The notes: generated by a model not told the origin, from the sequence alone. 55,169 bases of DNA from an uncultured Eisenbergiella sp. (GCA_947627215.1 CANQVD010000023.1:1-55169); one strand, 5' to 3'; counted from the first letter of the stretch, positions 40,322 to 49,792 are shown. A program made the numbers and translations.

Positions 40322-41845
40322 ATGAAGACAAAAGCGATTCGGAGATTTCTTTTGACTTTGGTGTGCACGGCACTGACTATTGCACTGAGCGGCTGCGCAG
40401 GCGATAAGGCAGGCGGAACTACATCCCGGATTTCGATTGGGATTCCTCAGGACATTGAAGACAGTCTGGACCCCCACAAGGCGGTGGCGGCCGGAACGGA
40501 GGAAATTCTGTTCAATCTGTATGAAGGGCTTGTGAAACCTGACAGCGAAGGCAATATGGTCGATGCCCTGGCAGAAAGCCACACGGTGGAAGAGGAGGGA
40601 AAGGTTTATACCTTTCGGCTCCGGGACGGTGTAAAATTCCATGACGGCAGCCTGGTAACGGCGGAAGACGTAAAATATTCCCTTGAAAGATGCGCCGATA
40701 CCAGCAGCGGGGACCCGCTGGTACCGGCGTTTTCCGCGATTGAGAGCGTGGAGATCACGGATGAGAATACCGTCCGCGTGACGCTGAAGGAGCCGGACAA
40801 CGAATTTCTGGCCTATATGGACGCGGCGATCATACCGGCCTCCAACGATTCGCCGGAGACGAATCCCATCGGCACCGGCCCCTACAAATACGTATCCCGT
40901 TCCCCGCAGGAAAACTTCGTCATCGAGAAATTTGACGATTACTGGGGGACGCCCGCGAACATCGACGAGATCACGCTGAAGGTCATCGCCAATTCGGATA
41001 CCATCGTCACCAGCTTAAACGGCGGCGCCATCGACATGTTCGTCCGGGTATCCCAGTCCATGACGGAGCAGCTTTCCGACGATTATAACGTGCTGGAGGG
41101 CACCATGAATCTGGTGCAGGCCATGTACCTGAATAACGCGAAGGCCCCCTTTGACGATGTGCGGGTGCGGCAGGCGCTCTGCTATGCGGTGGACGTGCAG
41201 GAGATCATGGACATCATTTCCGACGGCAAGGGCACGCAGTTGGGCAGCAGCATGTTCCCGGCCTTCGGCAAATACTATATGGAAGAGCTGAACGATCTGT
41301 ATCCCGCCGATCCGGAGAAGGCGAAGGAGCTGCTGGCGGAGGCGGGGTATCCCGACGGCTTTTCCTTCAAGCTCACCGTGCCGTCCAACTATCAGCAGCA
41401 TGTGGATACGGCGCAGGTGATCGCGGAGCAGTTAAAGCGCATCGGCGTGACGGCCGAGATCGAGCTCATCGAATGGGAGAGCTGGCTTTCCCAGGTGTAT
41501 GCGGATCGGGATTTTGAGGCAACCGTGGTGGGCCTGGACGCTTCCAGCCTGACCGCTCCGGCGCTTCTGAGCCGTTTTGTCAGCGACGCGGGCAAGAATT
41601 TCGTGAATTTTGAAAGCGAGGCCTATGACGCGGCCTACGCGGGCGCTTCCACCAGCACGGACGAGACGGAAAAGACAGCGTATTATAAGGAATGCGAACG
41701 GATCCTGGCCGAGGAAGCGGCGAACGTTTACATTCAGGATCTGCCCTGTTTTGTGGCGCTGAACAAAAAATATACCGGTTATGAATTTTATCCGCTCTAC
41801 GTACAGGATCTGGCGAAGCTGAAGCTGGCGGACGGGCAGGAATAA
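40322..41845 (+). CDS. ABC transporter substrate-binding lipoprotein (peptide/nickel family)
   Basis: 507 residues. The lipoprotein signal peptide ends in the lipobox LSGC (Cys about 25). The body is a family-5 solute-binding protein (DppA/OppA type): EILFNLYEGLVK, VYTFRLRDGVKFHDGSLVTAEDVKYSLER, split here into its parts, NPIGTGPYKY, VRQALCYAVD. It captures peptides or similar solutes outside the membrane. AAAGGAG is 9 bases before the ATG. It heads a four-gene importer operon. The exact substrate (di/oligopeptide, nickel chelate or sugar-peptide) cannot be decided. Confidence 0.93.
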   Translation: MKTKAIRRFLLTLVCTALTIALSGCAGDKAGGTTSRISIGIPQDIEDSLDPHKAVAAGTEEILFNLYEGLVKPDSEGNMVDALAESHTVEEEGKVYTFRLRDGVKFHDGSLVTAEDVKYSLERCADTSSGDPLVPAFSAIESVEITDENTVRVTLKEPDNEFLAYMDAAIIPASNDSPETNPIGTGPYKYVSRSPQENFVIEKFDDYWGTPANIDEITLKVIANSDTIVTSLNGGAIDMFVRVSQSMTEQLSDDYNVLEGTMNLVQAMYLNNAKAPFDDVRVRQALCYAVDVQEIMDIISDGKGTQLGSSMFPAFGKYYMEELNDLYPADPEKAKELLAEAGYPDGFSFKLTVPSNYQQHVDTAQVIAEQLKRIGVTAEIELIEWESWLSQVYADRDFEATVVGLDASSLTAPALLSRFVSDAGKNFVNFESEAYDAAYAGASTSTDETEKTAYYKECERILAEEAANVYIQDLPCFVALNKKYTGYEFYPLYVQDLAKLKLADGQE

Positions 41846-41872
41846 AATCGTTCGAGCGGAGAGTCGCATCCT

Positions 41873-42814
41873 ATGAAATATTTTCTGAAAAAAACTGCGG
41901 GTCTTCTGGCGACGCTGCTGGCGGTATCCTTCCTGGTATTCGCGGCCTTTGCCGTGATACCGGGGGATCCGGCCACGGCCATGCTGGGAACCGAGGCCAC
42001 GCCGGCGCGGGTGGAGGCGCTGCGGGAGGAGCTGGGTCTGAACGCGCCTCTCCTTGTCCGCTATCTGCGCTGGATCGGGGATTTCCTGCGGGGGGATTTC
42101 GGCAATTCCTACCGCTACAATATGTCCGTGATGTCCATGATCGGGGATAAGCTGCCGGTGACGCTGACGCTGACGGCGATCTCCTTCGTGCTCATCGTGG
42201 TGATCTCCATTCCGCTGGGCGTGGCATGCGCCAGATACGCGGGCGGGATGCTGGATCATGCGATCGTGGTGGCGAACCAGATCATCATGGCGGTGCCGGC
42301 CTTCTTTTCGGGCATTCTGATCACATTGGTATTCGGGCTCATCCTGCATCTTTTCGTGCCCGGCGGCTATGTGTCCTGGCAGCAGGACCGGCTCGCCTTT
42401 CTGGGGTATATGATCTTTCCCTCCATAGCCATCGCGCTGCCGAAGTCGGCCATGGCGGTGAAGCTTCTGCGCACCTCCATTCTGTCGGAAATGAAGCTGG
42501 ACTACGTGCGCACGGCCTACAGCCGGGGCAACGGGACGCGGGCGGTGCTTTACCGCCACGTGCTCCGCAACGCGCTGATCCCGGTGATCACTTTTCTCGG
42601 CATGGCGCTGGCGGATATGGTGGCGGGCAGCATCATCGTGGAGCAGGTGTTCAACATTCCGGGGCTGGGGCGGATCCTTCTGACGTCCATTTCCAACCGG
42701 GATTATCCGGTGGTGCAGGCCATCATCGTCTGCATCGCGTTCCTGGTGATCGCGGTCAATTTCCTGGTGGATCTGCTCTACAAAGCGGTGGATCCGCGCA
42801 TCACGCTGGACTGA
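41873..42814 (+). CDS. ABC transporter permease (DppB type)
   Basis: 313 residues with six membrane segments. The N-terminal LLAVSFLVFAAFAVIPGDPA and GDFGNSYRY are typical of DppB/OppB. The coupling motif and membrane end appear as VRTAYSRGNG, ALIPVITFLGMALADMVAGS and IVEQVFNIPGLGRILL. It starts 27 bp after the binding-protein gene and forms the channel with the next permease. Confidence 0.95.
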   Translation: MKYFLKKTAGLLATLLAVSFLVFAAFAVIPGDPATAMLGTEATPARVEALREELGLNAPLLVRYLRWIGDFLRGDFGNSYRYNMSVMSMIGDKLPVTLTLTAISFVLIVVISIPLGVACARYAGGMLDHAIVVANQIIMAVPAFFSGILITLVFGLILHLFVPGGYVSWQQDRLAFLGYMIFPSIAIALPKSAMAVKLLRTSILSEMKLDYVRTAYSRGNGTRAVLYRHVLRNALIPVITFLGMALADMVAGSIIVEQVFNIPGLGRILLTSISNRDYPVVQAIIVCIAFLVIAVNFLVDLLYKAVDPRITLD

Positions 42815-42884
42815 GCAATGCCGCGGCGCCGCGGGCGGCCGGCAGAGGCCCTTTCGGATGCCGGGATTCAAAGCGGGGATCTTC

Positions 42885-43679
42885 ATGAATCATAAGAAAA
42901 GCAAAAATTTTACCGCGGGGGCGGTGCTCACCGGCGTCATGCTCCTGTTCGTGCTGGCGGGGGCCGTCTGGACGCCCTACGATCCGGAGGCCATGGATAA
43001 GACCGCCAAGCTGGCCGGCGTTTCCCTGTCCCACCTCATGGGCTGCGATAATTTCGGCCGGGATATCTTCAGTCGGGTTTTAAAGGGCAGCGGGACCACG
43101 CTGCTGGTGGCGGCGGGGACCGTGGGCATCGGGACGGTCTGCGGCATTTTTATAGGGGCGCTCACCGGCTATTTCGGCGGTCTGGTCGATGAGGTCTTCA
43201 TGCGCATCAACGATGTCCTGTTCGCCTTCCCCAGCGTCCTTCTGGGGTTGGTGGTCATCAGCCTTCTGGGAAGCGGAAATTTCAACGTGGTCATCGCGCT
43301 GGGGATCGCGTTCGTCCCAAGCTTCGCGCGGATCGTGCGGGGCGAGTTCATCCGCTGCAAAAACATGGATTACGTGCGCAGCGCAAGGCTGGCCGGAGCG
43401 GGGCATCTACGCGTCATGTTCGTGCATATCCTGCCCAATATCACCACCGTGCTGCTGTCCTCGGTCATGATCGGCTTCAACAACGCGGTGCTGGCGGAAG
43501 CGGGCATGAGCTATCTGGGGATCGGCACCCAGCCGCCCCATGCCAGTCTGGGGCGAATGCTCTCGGACGCACAGACCTATCTGTTTTCCTCTCCCGGCTA
43601 CGCGCTGTTTCCGGGACTGGCGCTGATCTGGATGGTGCTGGGCTTTTCGCTGCTGGCGGAAGGCCTGAAGGAGAACTGA
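42885..43679 (+). CDS. ABC transporter permease (DppC type)
   Basis: 264 residues from ATG 42885 (GCGGGGA about 8 bases upstream). DppC marks: HLMGCDNFGRDIFSRVLKG, AGTVGIGTVCGIFIGALTGY, MRINDVLFAFPSVLLGLV, and the coupling helix MDYVRSARLAGAG. The C-terminus has EAGMSYLGIGTQPPHASLG. It lies 70 bp after the first permease. An ATG 9 codons earlier is possible but lacks a ribosome site. Confidence 0.95.
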   Translation: MNHKKSKNFTAGAVLTGVMLLFVLAGAVWTPYDPEAMDKTAKLAGVSLSHLMGCDNFGRDIFSRVLKGSGTTLLVAAGTVGIGTVCGIFIGALTGYFGGLVDEVFMRINDVLFAFPSVLLGLVVISLLGSGNFNVVIALGIAFVPSFARIVRGEFIRCKNMDYVRSARLAGAGHLRVMFVHILPNITTVLLSSVMIGFNNAVLAEAGMSYLGIGTQPPHASLGRMLSDAQTYLFSSPGYALFPGLALIWMVLGFSLLAEGLKEN

Positions 43680-43700
43680 GAGGGGCAAAGGAGGACGGAT

Positions 43701-45275
43701 ATGCTGGACGTGACCGGACTGAATCTGGAATTTCATGACCACCTGATCCCCGAAACGGTGGTCCGTGATTTTGAGCTGCATATGGAGCCCGGCGAGATCG
43801 TGGGCCTGGTGGGCGAGTCCGGCTCCGGCAAGTCCATGACGGCGCTGGCCATCGCGGGACTGCTTTCCCGTCACGATATGCAGAAACGGGGAAAAATCCT
43901 TTTTGAGGGTGAGGATATCCTGACATGTGCGCGCAGCCGTCTGCGCGCCCTGCAGGGGGACGATATCGCCATGATCTTCCAGGAGCCCATGACCTCCCTG
44001 AATCCGGTCCTGCCCGTGGGCTGGCAGGTGGAGGAGGCGCTTCGCATCCACCGTCCGGAGATGGATCGGGAGGAGCGGAAGCGGCGGGCGCTGCAGATGC
44101 TCTCCGACGTGGAGCTGGAGGACGCGGAGCGGGTATACCGCGCCTATCCGCATCAGCTTTCCGGCGGCATGCGCCAGCGGGTGATGATCGCGGCGGCCAT
44201 GATCTGCGAGCCCAGGCTCCTGATCGCCGACGAGCCCACCACGGCGCTGGATGTGACGATCCAGTATCAGATCGTGCGGCTGCTTTTGCGCATCAACCGG
44301 GAAAAAAAGACGGCCATTCTGTTCATTTCCCACGATCTGAGTCTGGTGCGCAGGCTCTGCAGGCGGGTGGTGGTGATGCAGGGCGGCGGCATCGTGGAGA
44401 GCGGCGATGCGGAGACGGTTTTTTTCCATCCGAAGGAGCCCTACACCAAAAAGCTGATCGCCGCCATCCCCCGGTGCGAAAAGGGAGAGGAAGGCGGGGA
44501 GCAGGACGCGCATGGCGGAGGCAGAACGCTTCTGGAGGTATCGAATGTGCGCATCGGTTTTGCGCAGGAGCGGCGTTCCCTTTTTGAAAAACGGAAGATC
44601 CGCCCGGTACTCAGGGGCGTTTCCCTGACCCTGCGGGAAGGGGAGGTGCTGGGCCTGGTGGGGGAATCCGGCTGCGGCAAGTCCACGCTGGCCAGAGTGA
44701 TCCTGGGACTGGAGCGGCAGGATGCGGGAAGCGTATCCCATTTCAGCGAGCATCCCCAGATGGTATTTCAGGATCCTTACGGTTCCCTCAATCCGGCCCG
44801 GAAGGTGGGCTGGATTCTGGAGGAGCCGCTGCGCATCCGGGGCGTCCGCGCGCCGCGGGAACGGCGGGAGAAGGCGCTTTCGATGCTGCAAAAGGTGGGG
44901 CTGGGGCCGGAGATCGCCGACCGGTATCCCAGACAGCTTTCCGGCGGGCAGCGGCAGCGCGTCTGCATCGGCGCGGCGCTGATGCTGGAGCCGAAGCTTC
45001 TGATCGCGGACGAAGCGGTATCCGCGCTGGACGTGACGGTCCAGGACCAGATCCTGGAGCTGCTGCTTTCCCTGAAGGAGGAGATGGGTCTGTCCGTTCT
45101 CTTCATCTCCCATGATATGCGCGTGGTCTACCGGATGAGCGACCGGGTGCTGGTCATGCGGGACGGACAGATCGTGGAGCAGGGCAGCGTGGAACAGGTG
45201 TACTTCGCGCCGTGCCACCCCTACACGAAGCGTCTGCTGGAGGCCGCGGACCTTGGCGGCAAAAGGGCGGGCTGA
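43701..45275 (+). CDS. Two-domain peptide ABC transporter ATPase (DppD-DppF fusion)
   Basis: 524 residues holding two complete ABC domains in one chain. Domain 1 (about 1-260) has Walker [10 protein letters not shown], signature LSGGMRQRV and Walker [13 protein letters not shown]. Domain 2 (about 275-520) has [18 protein letters not shown] and [12 protein letters not shown], in which the usual catalytic DEP reads DEA. The oligopeptide C-terminal signature (HPYTKRLL) closes it. Similar fusions exist (YejF, GsiA). AAGGAGG lies before the ATG. It completes the importer, so this operon is self-sufficient: binding protein, two permeases, ATPase. Confidence 0.95.
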   Translation: MLDVTGLNLEFHDHLIPETVVRDFELHMEPGEIVGLVGESGSGKSMTALAIAGLLSRHDMQKRGKILFEGEDILTCARSRLRALQGDDIAMIFQEPMTSLNPVLPVGWQVEEALRIHRPEMDREERKRRALQMLSDVELEDAERVYRAYPHQLSGGMRQRVMIAAAMICEPRLLIADEPTTALDVTIQYQIVRLLLRINREKKTAILFISHDLSLVRRLCRRVVVMQGGGIVESGDAETVFFHPKEPYTKKLIAAIPRCEKGEEGGEQDAHGGGRTLLEVSNVRIGFAQERRSLFEKRKIRPVLRGVSLTLREGEVLGLVGESGCGKSTLARVILGLERQDAGSVSHFSEHPQMVFQDPYGSLNPARKVGWILEEPLRIRGVRAPRERREKALSMLQKVGLGPEIADRYPRQLSGGQRQRVCIGAALMLEPKLLIADEAVSALDVTVQDQILELLLSLKEEMGLSVLFISHDMRVVYRMSDRVLVMRDGQIVEQGSVEQVYFAPCHPYTKRLLEAADLGGKRAG

Positions 45276-45341
45276 GAGGCGCATCCCGGCGGCCCGGAGG
45301 GCGGGGACCGGACGGCGGCCGCGGCGGGAAAGGGAGAACAT

Positions 45342-45884
45342 ATGCTGGAGCGTTTTTATCCGAATGAGACGGCGGATTCCGCCTATGAGATCGACTATGA
45401 AGCGTATTATGCGGCCGGATACCGGGGGCTGATCTATGACGTGGACAACACGCTGGTGCCCCACGGCGCGCCGGCGGACGGACGGGCAAAGGCGCTGTTC
45501 GCGCGGCTGCATGCGATCGGGTTTTCCGCGCTGATCCTCTCCAATAACAAAGAGCCCCGGGTGAAAAGCTTTGCGGAGAGCGTAAAATACGCCGATTATA
45601 TTTTCAAGGCGGGCAAGCCCTCCGTCCGGGGATACCGGGAAGCGATGCGGCGGATGGGAACGGCGGAGAAAACCACGCTGTTCATCGGCGACCAGCTTTT
45701 CACCGACGTATGGGGGGCGAAGCGGGCCGGCATCCGGACCGTTCTGGTGAAGCCGATCCATCCGAAAGAGGAAATTCAGATCATTTTAAAGAGACAACTG
45801 GAAAAAATTGTGTTATATTTTTATTGGAGAAAGCGGGCAAAAGAGGTTTCCCATGGACAAGAATCTGAGCGCGGTGACGGTTGA
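45342..45884 (+). CDS. yqeG: YqeG-family HAD phosphatase
   Basis: 180 residues. HAD motif I is IYDVDNTLVPHGAP with the nucleophile aspartate, motif II LILSNNKE, motif III near FKAGKPS, and motif IV FIGDQLFTDVWGAKRAG. The YqeG family (HAD IIIA) acts on small phosphorylated metabolites, and in many Firmicutes it precedes aroE or yqeH. Here it overlaps aroE by 32 bp, so the two are translationally linked. The last 20 residues, in the overlap, are unlike the family and read HGQESERGDG. Confidence 0.93.
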   Translation: MLERFYPNETADSAYEIDYEAYYAAGYRGLIYDVDNTLVPHGAPADGRAKALFARLHAIGFSALILSNNKEPRVKSFAESVKYADYIFKAGKPSVRGYREAMRRMGTAEKTTLFIGDQLFTDVWGAKRAGIRTVLVKPIHPKEEIQIILKRQLEKIVLYFYWRKRAKEVSHGQESERGDG

Positions 45885-46746
45885 CGGAAGGACGAGGCTG
45901 CTGGGGCTGATCGGAAATCCGGTGGAACATACGCTGTCCCCGGACATCCACAACAGGCTGGCGGCCCTGTGCGGCGTCAATACGGTCTATGTCCCGTTCC
46001 GGGTGGAGCCGGAGGACGTGCGGGCGGCGGTGGAGGGCGCATATGCGCTGAATGTGCTGGGGCTGAATGTGACGGTGCCCTACAAGCAGGCGGTGATCCC
46101 GTTTCTGGCACAGATCGAGCCGCTGGCCGCCGCGGTGGGCGCGGTGAACACGCTGGTGCGCACGCCGGCCGGATACAAAGGGTATAATACCGATATGAGC
46201 GGGCTGTACCGGGCCATGCGGGAGGACGGCGTTTCCCTGGAGGGAGAAGAGGTGATCCTGCTGGGCGCGGGCGGCGTGGGACGGGCCATCGCCCATCTCT
46301 GCGCGGCAAAGGGCGCGGCGCGGATCTGGCTTCTGAACCGGAGCCCGGAAAAGGCGGAGCAGACGGCCGCCCAGGTTCGGGAAAGGAGCGGAAGGGACTG
46401 TGTCACGCCGCTTGGGCTTTCGGACTGGCAAACGCTTCCTGACGGCCGGAAGTATCTGGCCATTCAGGCCACCAGCGTGGGGCTTTTTCCCGACAGCGGA
46501 CACGCCGTGATCGGGGAGGAGGCGTTTTACCGGAAGCTCCATACGGGCTATGATCTGATCTACCGGCCGGCCCGGACGAAATTCATGGAGCACTGTCAGG
46601 CGGCGGGCGCGCGCGCCTTTAACGGGCTGAAGATGCTGGTGTATCAGGGCGTGGAGGCGTTTGAGCTGTGGAACGGGCTGTCTGTGACGGCAGATCAGGC
46701 GGGACAGATCTGCGAAATGCTTTCCCGGCGCACGGAGGCCGGCTGA
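45853..46746 (+). CDS. aroE: Shikimate dehydrogenase
   Basis: 297 residues. It reduces 3-dehydroshikimate to shikimate with NADPH. Substrate-site elements: IGNPVEHTLSPDIHN, the catalytic lysine in NVTVPYKQAVIPFL, NTDMSGL with the catalytic Asp, and the C-terminal YQGVEAFELW. The NADP Rossmann motif is LLGAGGVGRAIAHL. ATG 45853 lies inside the end of yqeG. It is followed by the kinase/dehydratase fusion, so three shikimate-pathway activities are grouped. Confidence 0.95.
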   Translation: MDKNLSAVTVDGRTRLLGLIGNPVEHTLSPDIHNRLAALCGVNTVYVPFRVEPEDVRAAVEGAYALNVLGLNVTVPYKQAVIPFLAQIEPLAAAVGAVNTLVRTPAGYKGYNTDMSGLYRAMREDGVSLEGEEVILLGAGGVGRAIAHLCAAKGAARIWLLNRSPEKAEQTAAQVRERSGRDCVTPLGLSDWQTLPDGRKYLAIQATSVGLFPDSGHAVIGEEAFYRKLHTGYDLIYRPARTKFMEHCQAAGARAFNGLKMLVYQGVEAFELWNGLSVTADQAGQICEMLSRRTEAG

Positions 46747-46834
46747 TGCGGCGCGTGCCGGGGCGCGGGATGTGACGCGGAAGTTTTCAGAAGGAACAGG
46801 AACGGCAACAGAAGTTGAAAGAGAGGTATCGGTC

Positions 46835-48046
46835 GTGGCAAATGTGATTTTGATCGGATGTATGGGATGCGGCAAGAGCAGCGTGGCGGTGAAGCTGTCC
46901 TATCGGCTGAAGCAGTCGATGACGGACACGGACAGATGGATCGAGAAAAAACAGGGAAAGACGATTGCGGAGATTTTTGAACAGGACGGGGAAGAGGCTT
47001 TCCGGCAGATGGAGACGGAGGCGTTGAAGTATCTGAAGGAGACGGCGAAAAATCAGGTCATTTCCGTGGGCGGCGGTATGCCGGTGCGGGAGGAGAACCG
47101 GGCGCTGATGAAAGAGATCGGCAAGGTGGTGTATCTGCGCGCCACGGCGGAGACGCTGTATGAGAGAGTCAGGGAGGACGGCGCCAGGCCGCTTCTGCAG
47201 TGCGAGAACCCGCTGGAGCGGATCAGAAATCTGCTGGAGGAGCGCAGGGACGCCTATGAGTCGGCGGCGGACGTCATCATCGATGTGGACGGAAAGAACT
47301 TCGGGCAGATCCTGTATGAAATAGACGGGGCGCTGCGTCCCGGCCAGAGGCAGGGCGCGGGATATCACGGGCATTCGGCGGACGGAGGCCCGGCAGGGCG
47401 CGCGGGCGCGCGGCCCGAGGGACGTCCCTTCGGGACGGGCCGGGAGCTGAACGGCGCGGGCAGGCCGGATGCGGAGGAAGCGGCGGAACCCGCGGAAGGA
47501 GCCGGGGCTTTGGCGCAGACGGCGGGATGCGCGGCGGACGGCGCGGACGCGGCAGCAGGCAATATGGGCGCGGGAGAGGGGCGGACCGGCGGGAAACGGC
47601 TGAAAAAGCTGCTGGTCATCAACGGCCCCAACCTGAATTTCCTGGGAATCCGGGAAAAGGCCGTCTACGGGACGAAGGACTACAATGACCTTCTGGACAT
47701 GATCGCCCGGAAGGCGGTGGCATGCAGGATCCACATTGAGGTGTTTCAGTCCAACCATGAGGGCGCGATCATCGACCGCATCCAGCAGGCGTATTTTGAC
47801 GGCACGGAGGGGCTGATCATCAACCCCGGCGCCTATACCCATTACAGCTATGCCATTTTTGACGCGCTGAACAGCGTCGGCATGCCCAAGGTGGAGGTGC
47901 ATATTTCCAATATCATGGAGCGGGAGGCGTTCCGCAGGGTTTCCGTGACGGCCCCTGCCTGCGATAAGCAGATATACGGGCACGGTCTGGAAGGGTATCT
48001 GGAGGCCGTGGACTTCATCATGGCGGGCGGCCCCGGACAGGAATAG
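46835..48046 (+). CDS. Shikimate kinase / type II 3-dehydroquinate dehydratase fusion
   Basis: 403 residues in one uninterrupted frame. Residues 1-165 are shikimate kinase (AroK): Walker A GCMGCGKSS (8-16), the D-x-D pair MTDTDRW (29-35), shikimate-binding GGG (79-81), and the lid near REDGARPLL (113-121). Residues 166-256 are a low-complexity linker rich in Gly, Ala, Glu and Arg. Residues 257-403 are type II dehydroquinase (AroQ): INGPNLNFLG with the Arg/Tyr lid IREKAVYG, NPGAYTHYS, VEVHISNIMERE with the catalytic His. GTG 46835 has GAGAGG 8 bases upstream; a GTG at 46772 is also in frame. These are usually separate genes, so the fusion is notable. It starts 88 bp after aroE. Confidence 0.92.
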   Translation: MANVILIGCMGCGKSSVAVKLSYRLKQSMTDTDRWIEKKQGKTIAEIFEQDGEEAFRQMETEALKYLKETAKNQVISVGGGMPVREENRALMKEIGKVVYLRATAETLYERVREDGARPLLQCENPLERIRNLLEERRDAYESAADVIIDVDGKNFGQILYEIDGALRPGQRQGAGYHGHSADGGPAGRAGARPEGRPFGTGRELNGAGRPDAEEAAEPAEGAGALAQTAGCAADGADAAAGNMGAGEGRTGGKRLKKLLVINGPNLNFLGIREKAVYGTKDYNDLLDMIARKAVACRIHIEVFQSNHEGAIIDRIQQAYFDGTEGLIINPGAYTHYSYAIFDALNSVGMPKVEVHISNIMEREAFRRVSVTAPACDKQIYGHGLEGYLEAVDFIMAGGPGQE

Positions 48047-48056
48047 GGACGGAAAA

Positions 48057-48842
48057 ATGGACGTGCGCGGACGGTACCGGATTTTGGATCAGCTTCGGGG
48101 CGTCACGCTCCTGAGCATGTTTCTCTATCACGCCGCATGGGATCTGGTCTATCTGTTCGGGCGGGAGCTGCCCTGGTATCACGGGCGGTGGGCCTACGCC
48201 TGGCAGCAGAGCATCTGCTGGACCTTTCTTCTTCTGTCCGGCTTCTGCCAGCCCTTCGGGAAAAGGAAGCTCCGGCGGGCGGTGCTGGTGTCCGGCGGCG
48301 GCGCGCTGGTCACGGCGGTGACGCTGCTGTTCCTGCCGGAAAATCGGGTGGTATTCGGCGTGCTGACGCTGCTGGGCGTCTGCATGCTTCTGTGGGCCGG
48401 GCTGGAAAAGGCATTGGCCGGGATTGACCCGGCTGCGGGGCTGGCGGGGAGCGCTCTCCTGTTTTTCCTGACCCGCGATGTGAACGGGGGCTGGCTGGGG
48501 TTCGAGGGGCTGCGCCTTGTGCGGCTGCCGCAGCGCTGGTACGCGAATCTGTTTACCGCGTGGCTCGGCTTCCCGGCGGCGGATTTCTATTCGGTGGACT
48601 ATTTTTCCCTGTTCCCCTGGGTGTTTCTGTTCGCGGCGGGATATTTCCTCAACAGGATCGCGTTTCAGGGAGGAACGCCGGGCTGGCTGAAGCCGGGGAA
48701 GCGTTCCCGGGAAGGCGTCGTGCGGGGCATATCGGAGGGCCTTTCCTGGCCGGGACGGCATTCGCTGCTGCTCTATCTGCTGCATCAGCCGGTGATTTAC
48801 GGGCTTCTGTGGGCGGCGGACCGGCTGCTTCGGACCCCGTGA
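48057..48842 (+). CDS. DUF1624 (HGSNAT-like) membrane protein
   Basis: 261 residues with about seven membrane segments. The family start is clear: YRILDQLRGVTLLSMFLYHAAWDL, seen in parts, with the conserved R-G and H. WTFLLLSGFCQPFG and the ending GRHSLLLYLLHQPVIYGLL follow. Members resemble the acetyltransferase domain of heparan-alpha-glucosaminide N-acetyltransferase and are often near cell-envelope genes. The acyl substrate is not known. It begins 10 bp after the aroK-aroQ fusion and is probably cotranscribed. Confidence 0.85.
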   Translation: MDVRGRYRILDQLRGVTLLSMFLYHAAWDLVYLFGRELPWYHGRWAYAWQQSICWTFLLLSGFCQPFGKRKLRRAVLVSGGGALVTAVTLLFLPENRVVFGVLTLLGVCMLLWAGLEKALAGIDPAAGLAGSALLFFLTRDVNGGWLGFEGLRLVRLPQRWYANLFTAWLGFPAADFYSVDYFSLFPWVFLFAAGYFLNRIAFQGGTPGWLKPGKRSREGVVRGISEGLSWPGRHSLLLYLLHQPVIYGLLWAADRLLRTP

Positions 48843-48905
48843 AGGGTGCCCGGATGGACGGACCGTAAAAAGTATATCGGGGAGGAAAATGTACAAAAAA
48901 GGATA

Positions 48906-48933
48906 TTGCGTTTTTTCCTGCCTGTGATAGAAT
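48906..48933 (+). promoter_or_regulatory. Promoter of the THF riboswitch-folT transcript
   Basis: TTGCGT (48906-48911), 16-bp spacer, TAGAAT (48928-48933), 108 bp upstream of the riboswitch. GC-rich hairpins fill the space between them. Confidence 0.55.
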
Positions 48934-49040
48934 GGTTTTTGCCGGCGGCCTGCCGCCGGAGAATTGCAATGCGGATGCCCGCCGCACGTCCGGCAGCCTG
49001 CAGGGCGTGGAGGCTGTGCGGCGCGGGTCCGGTATATTTT

Positions 49041-49141
49041 GATGCAGAGTAGGTCCCTATGCGTTAAGTGCCCGCCGGACAGAGAGTTGCCGGCGGGACG
49101 AAAAGCACCGCCTGTGTGCTTGCGGTATACGGACCGCATCT
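49041..49141 (+). ncRNA. Tetrahydrofolate (THF) riboswitch
   Basis: The conserved core is easy to see: P1 arms GATGC (49041-49045) and GCATC (49136-49140), GAGTAG, the invariant GCGTTAAGTG, a GC-rich P3 (CCCGCCGG/CCGGCGGG), then ACGAAAAGC and GCGGTATACGG. This matches the THF riboswitch found upstream of folT and folate genes in Firmicutes. It binds reduced folates and lowers expression of the transporter. Confidence 0.9.
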
Positions 49142-49172
49142 CGCTGCAGCGGAAGATAGCGGTTATTTTTAT

Positions 49173-49208
49173 ATCTCCTTTTGCGGCCGGATGTCTGCAG
49201 AAGGAGGT
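49173..49208 (+). promoter_or_regulatory. Ribosome-site sequestering hairpin of folT
   Basis: ATCTCCTT (49173-49180) can pair over all 8 positions with AAGGAGGT (49201-49208), the folT ribosome site, 33 bp after the riboswitch. There is no T-run, so control is probably translational. Confidence 0.7.
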
Positions 49209-49213
49209 TTTTT

Positions 49214-49792
49214 ATGAAGAAGCTCATCGCCCTGTTCAAGGCTTCCGCACAGGAATTCAAAAATGTCCGCACGGTCTGCCTGTGCGGCGTGTTTGCGGCT
49301 CTTGCGATCGTCCTGGGCTATGTGGCCAGCATTCAGATCAGCGATCATCTGAAGATCGGGTTTTCAGGGTTGCCGAACGAATTCGTGGACTTCATGTTCG
49401 GTCCGGCGTTGGGAAGCGTTTTCGCCGCGGTGCTGGATGTCCTGAAATTCCTGCTCAAGCCCACCGGGGGCTGGATTCCGGGGCTGACGCTGAACGCGTT
49501 TCTGGCCGGGCTGATCTACGGCTGCTTTCTGTACCGCAGGCCTGTCAGCTTCCTGCGGATCCTGGCGGCCAAGCTGACGGTGGGACTGCTGATCAACGTG
49601 GTGCTGGGAACGTACTGGCTGTCCCAGTATTACGGCTGGCCGTTCTGGGCCCGGCTGCCCGACCGGATTCTGAGCAACCTGATCAACTGGCCCGTGGATA
49701 CGGTCCTTTTGTACGTGCTCCTGAAGGCGGTCGATCGGGCGGGGCTGTTCCGGATGGCGGGCATCTTCCTGACCGGCAAAAAGAAGGACTGA
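49214..49792 (+). CDS. folT: Folate-specific ECF transporter S component
   Basis: 192 residues with six membrane segments: CGVFAALAIVLGYVASIQI, IGFSGLPNEFVDFMFGPALG (the conserved pocket region), LNAFLAGLIYGCFLYR, and NVVLGTYWLSQYYG. FolT captures folates and works with a shared ECF energising module that is not in this window. The THF riboswitch upstream fixes the ligand as folate with good confidence. AAGGAGG is 6 bases before ATG 49214. Confidence 0.94.
   Translation: MKKLIALFKASAQEFKNVRTVCLCGVFAALAIVLGYVASIQISDHLKIGFSGLPNEFVDFMFGPALGSVFAAVLDVLKFLLKPTGGWIPGLTLNAFLAGLIYGCFLYRRPVSFLRILAAKLTVGLLINVVLGTYWLSQYYGWPFWARLPDRILSNLINWPVDTVLLYVLLKAVDRAGLFRMAGIFLTGKKKD

Noticed and set aside
43407-45761. 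A 784-codon minus-strand open frame
   Set aside because: Antisense to the two-domain ABC ATPase and yqeG, with shadow-type composition. Other long opposite frames (1396-3237, 4781-6316, 10626-12320, 12433-13701, 13919-15343, 30296-32044, 31998-33809, 52636-54591) were rejected on the same grounds.
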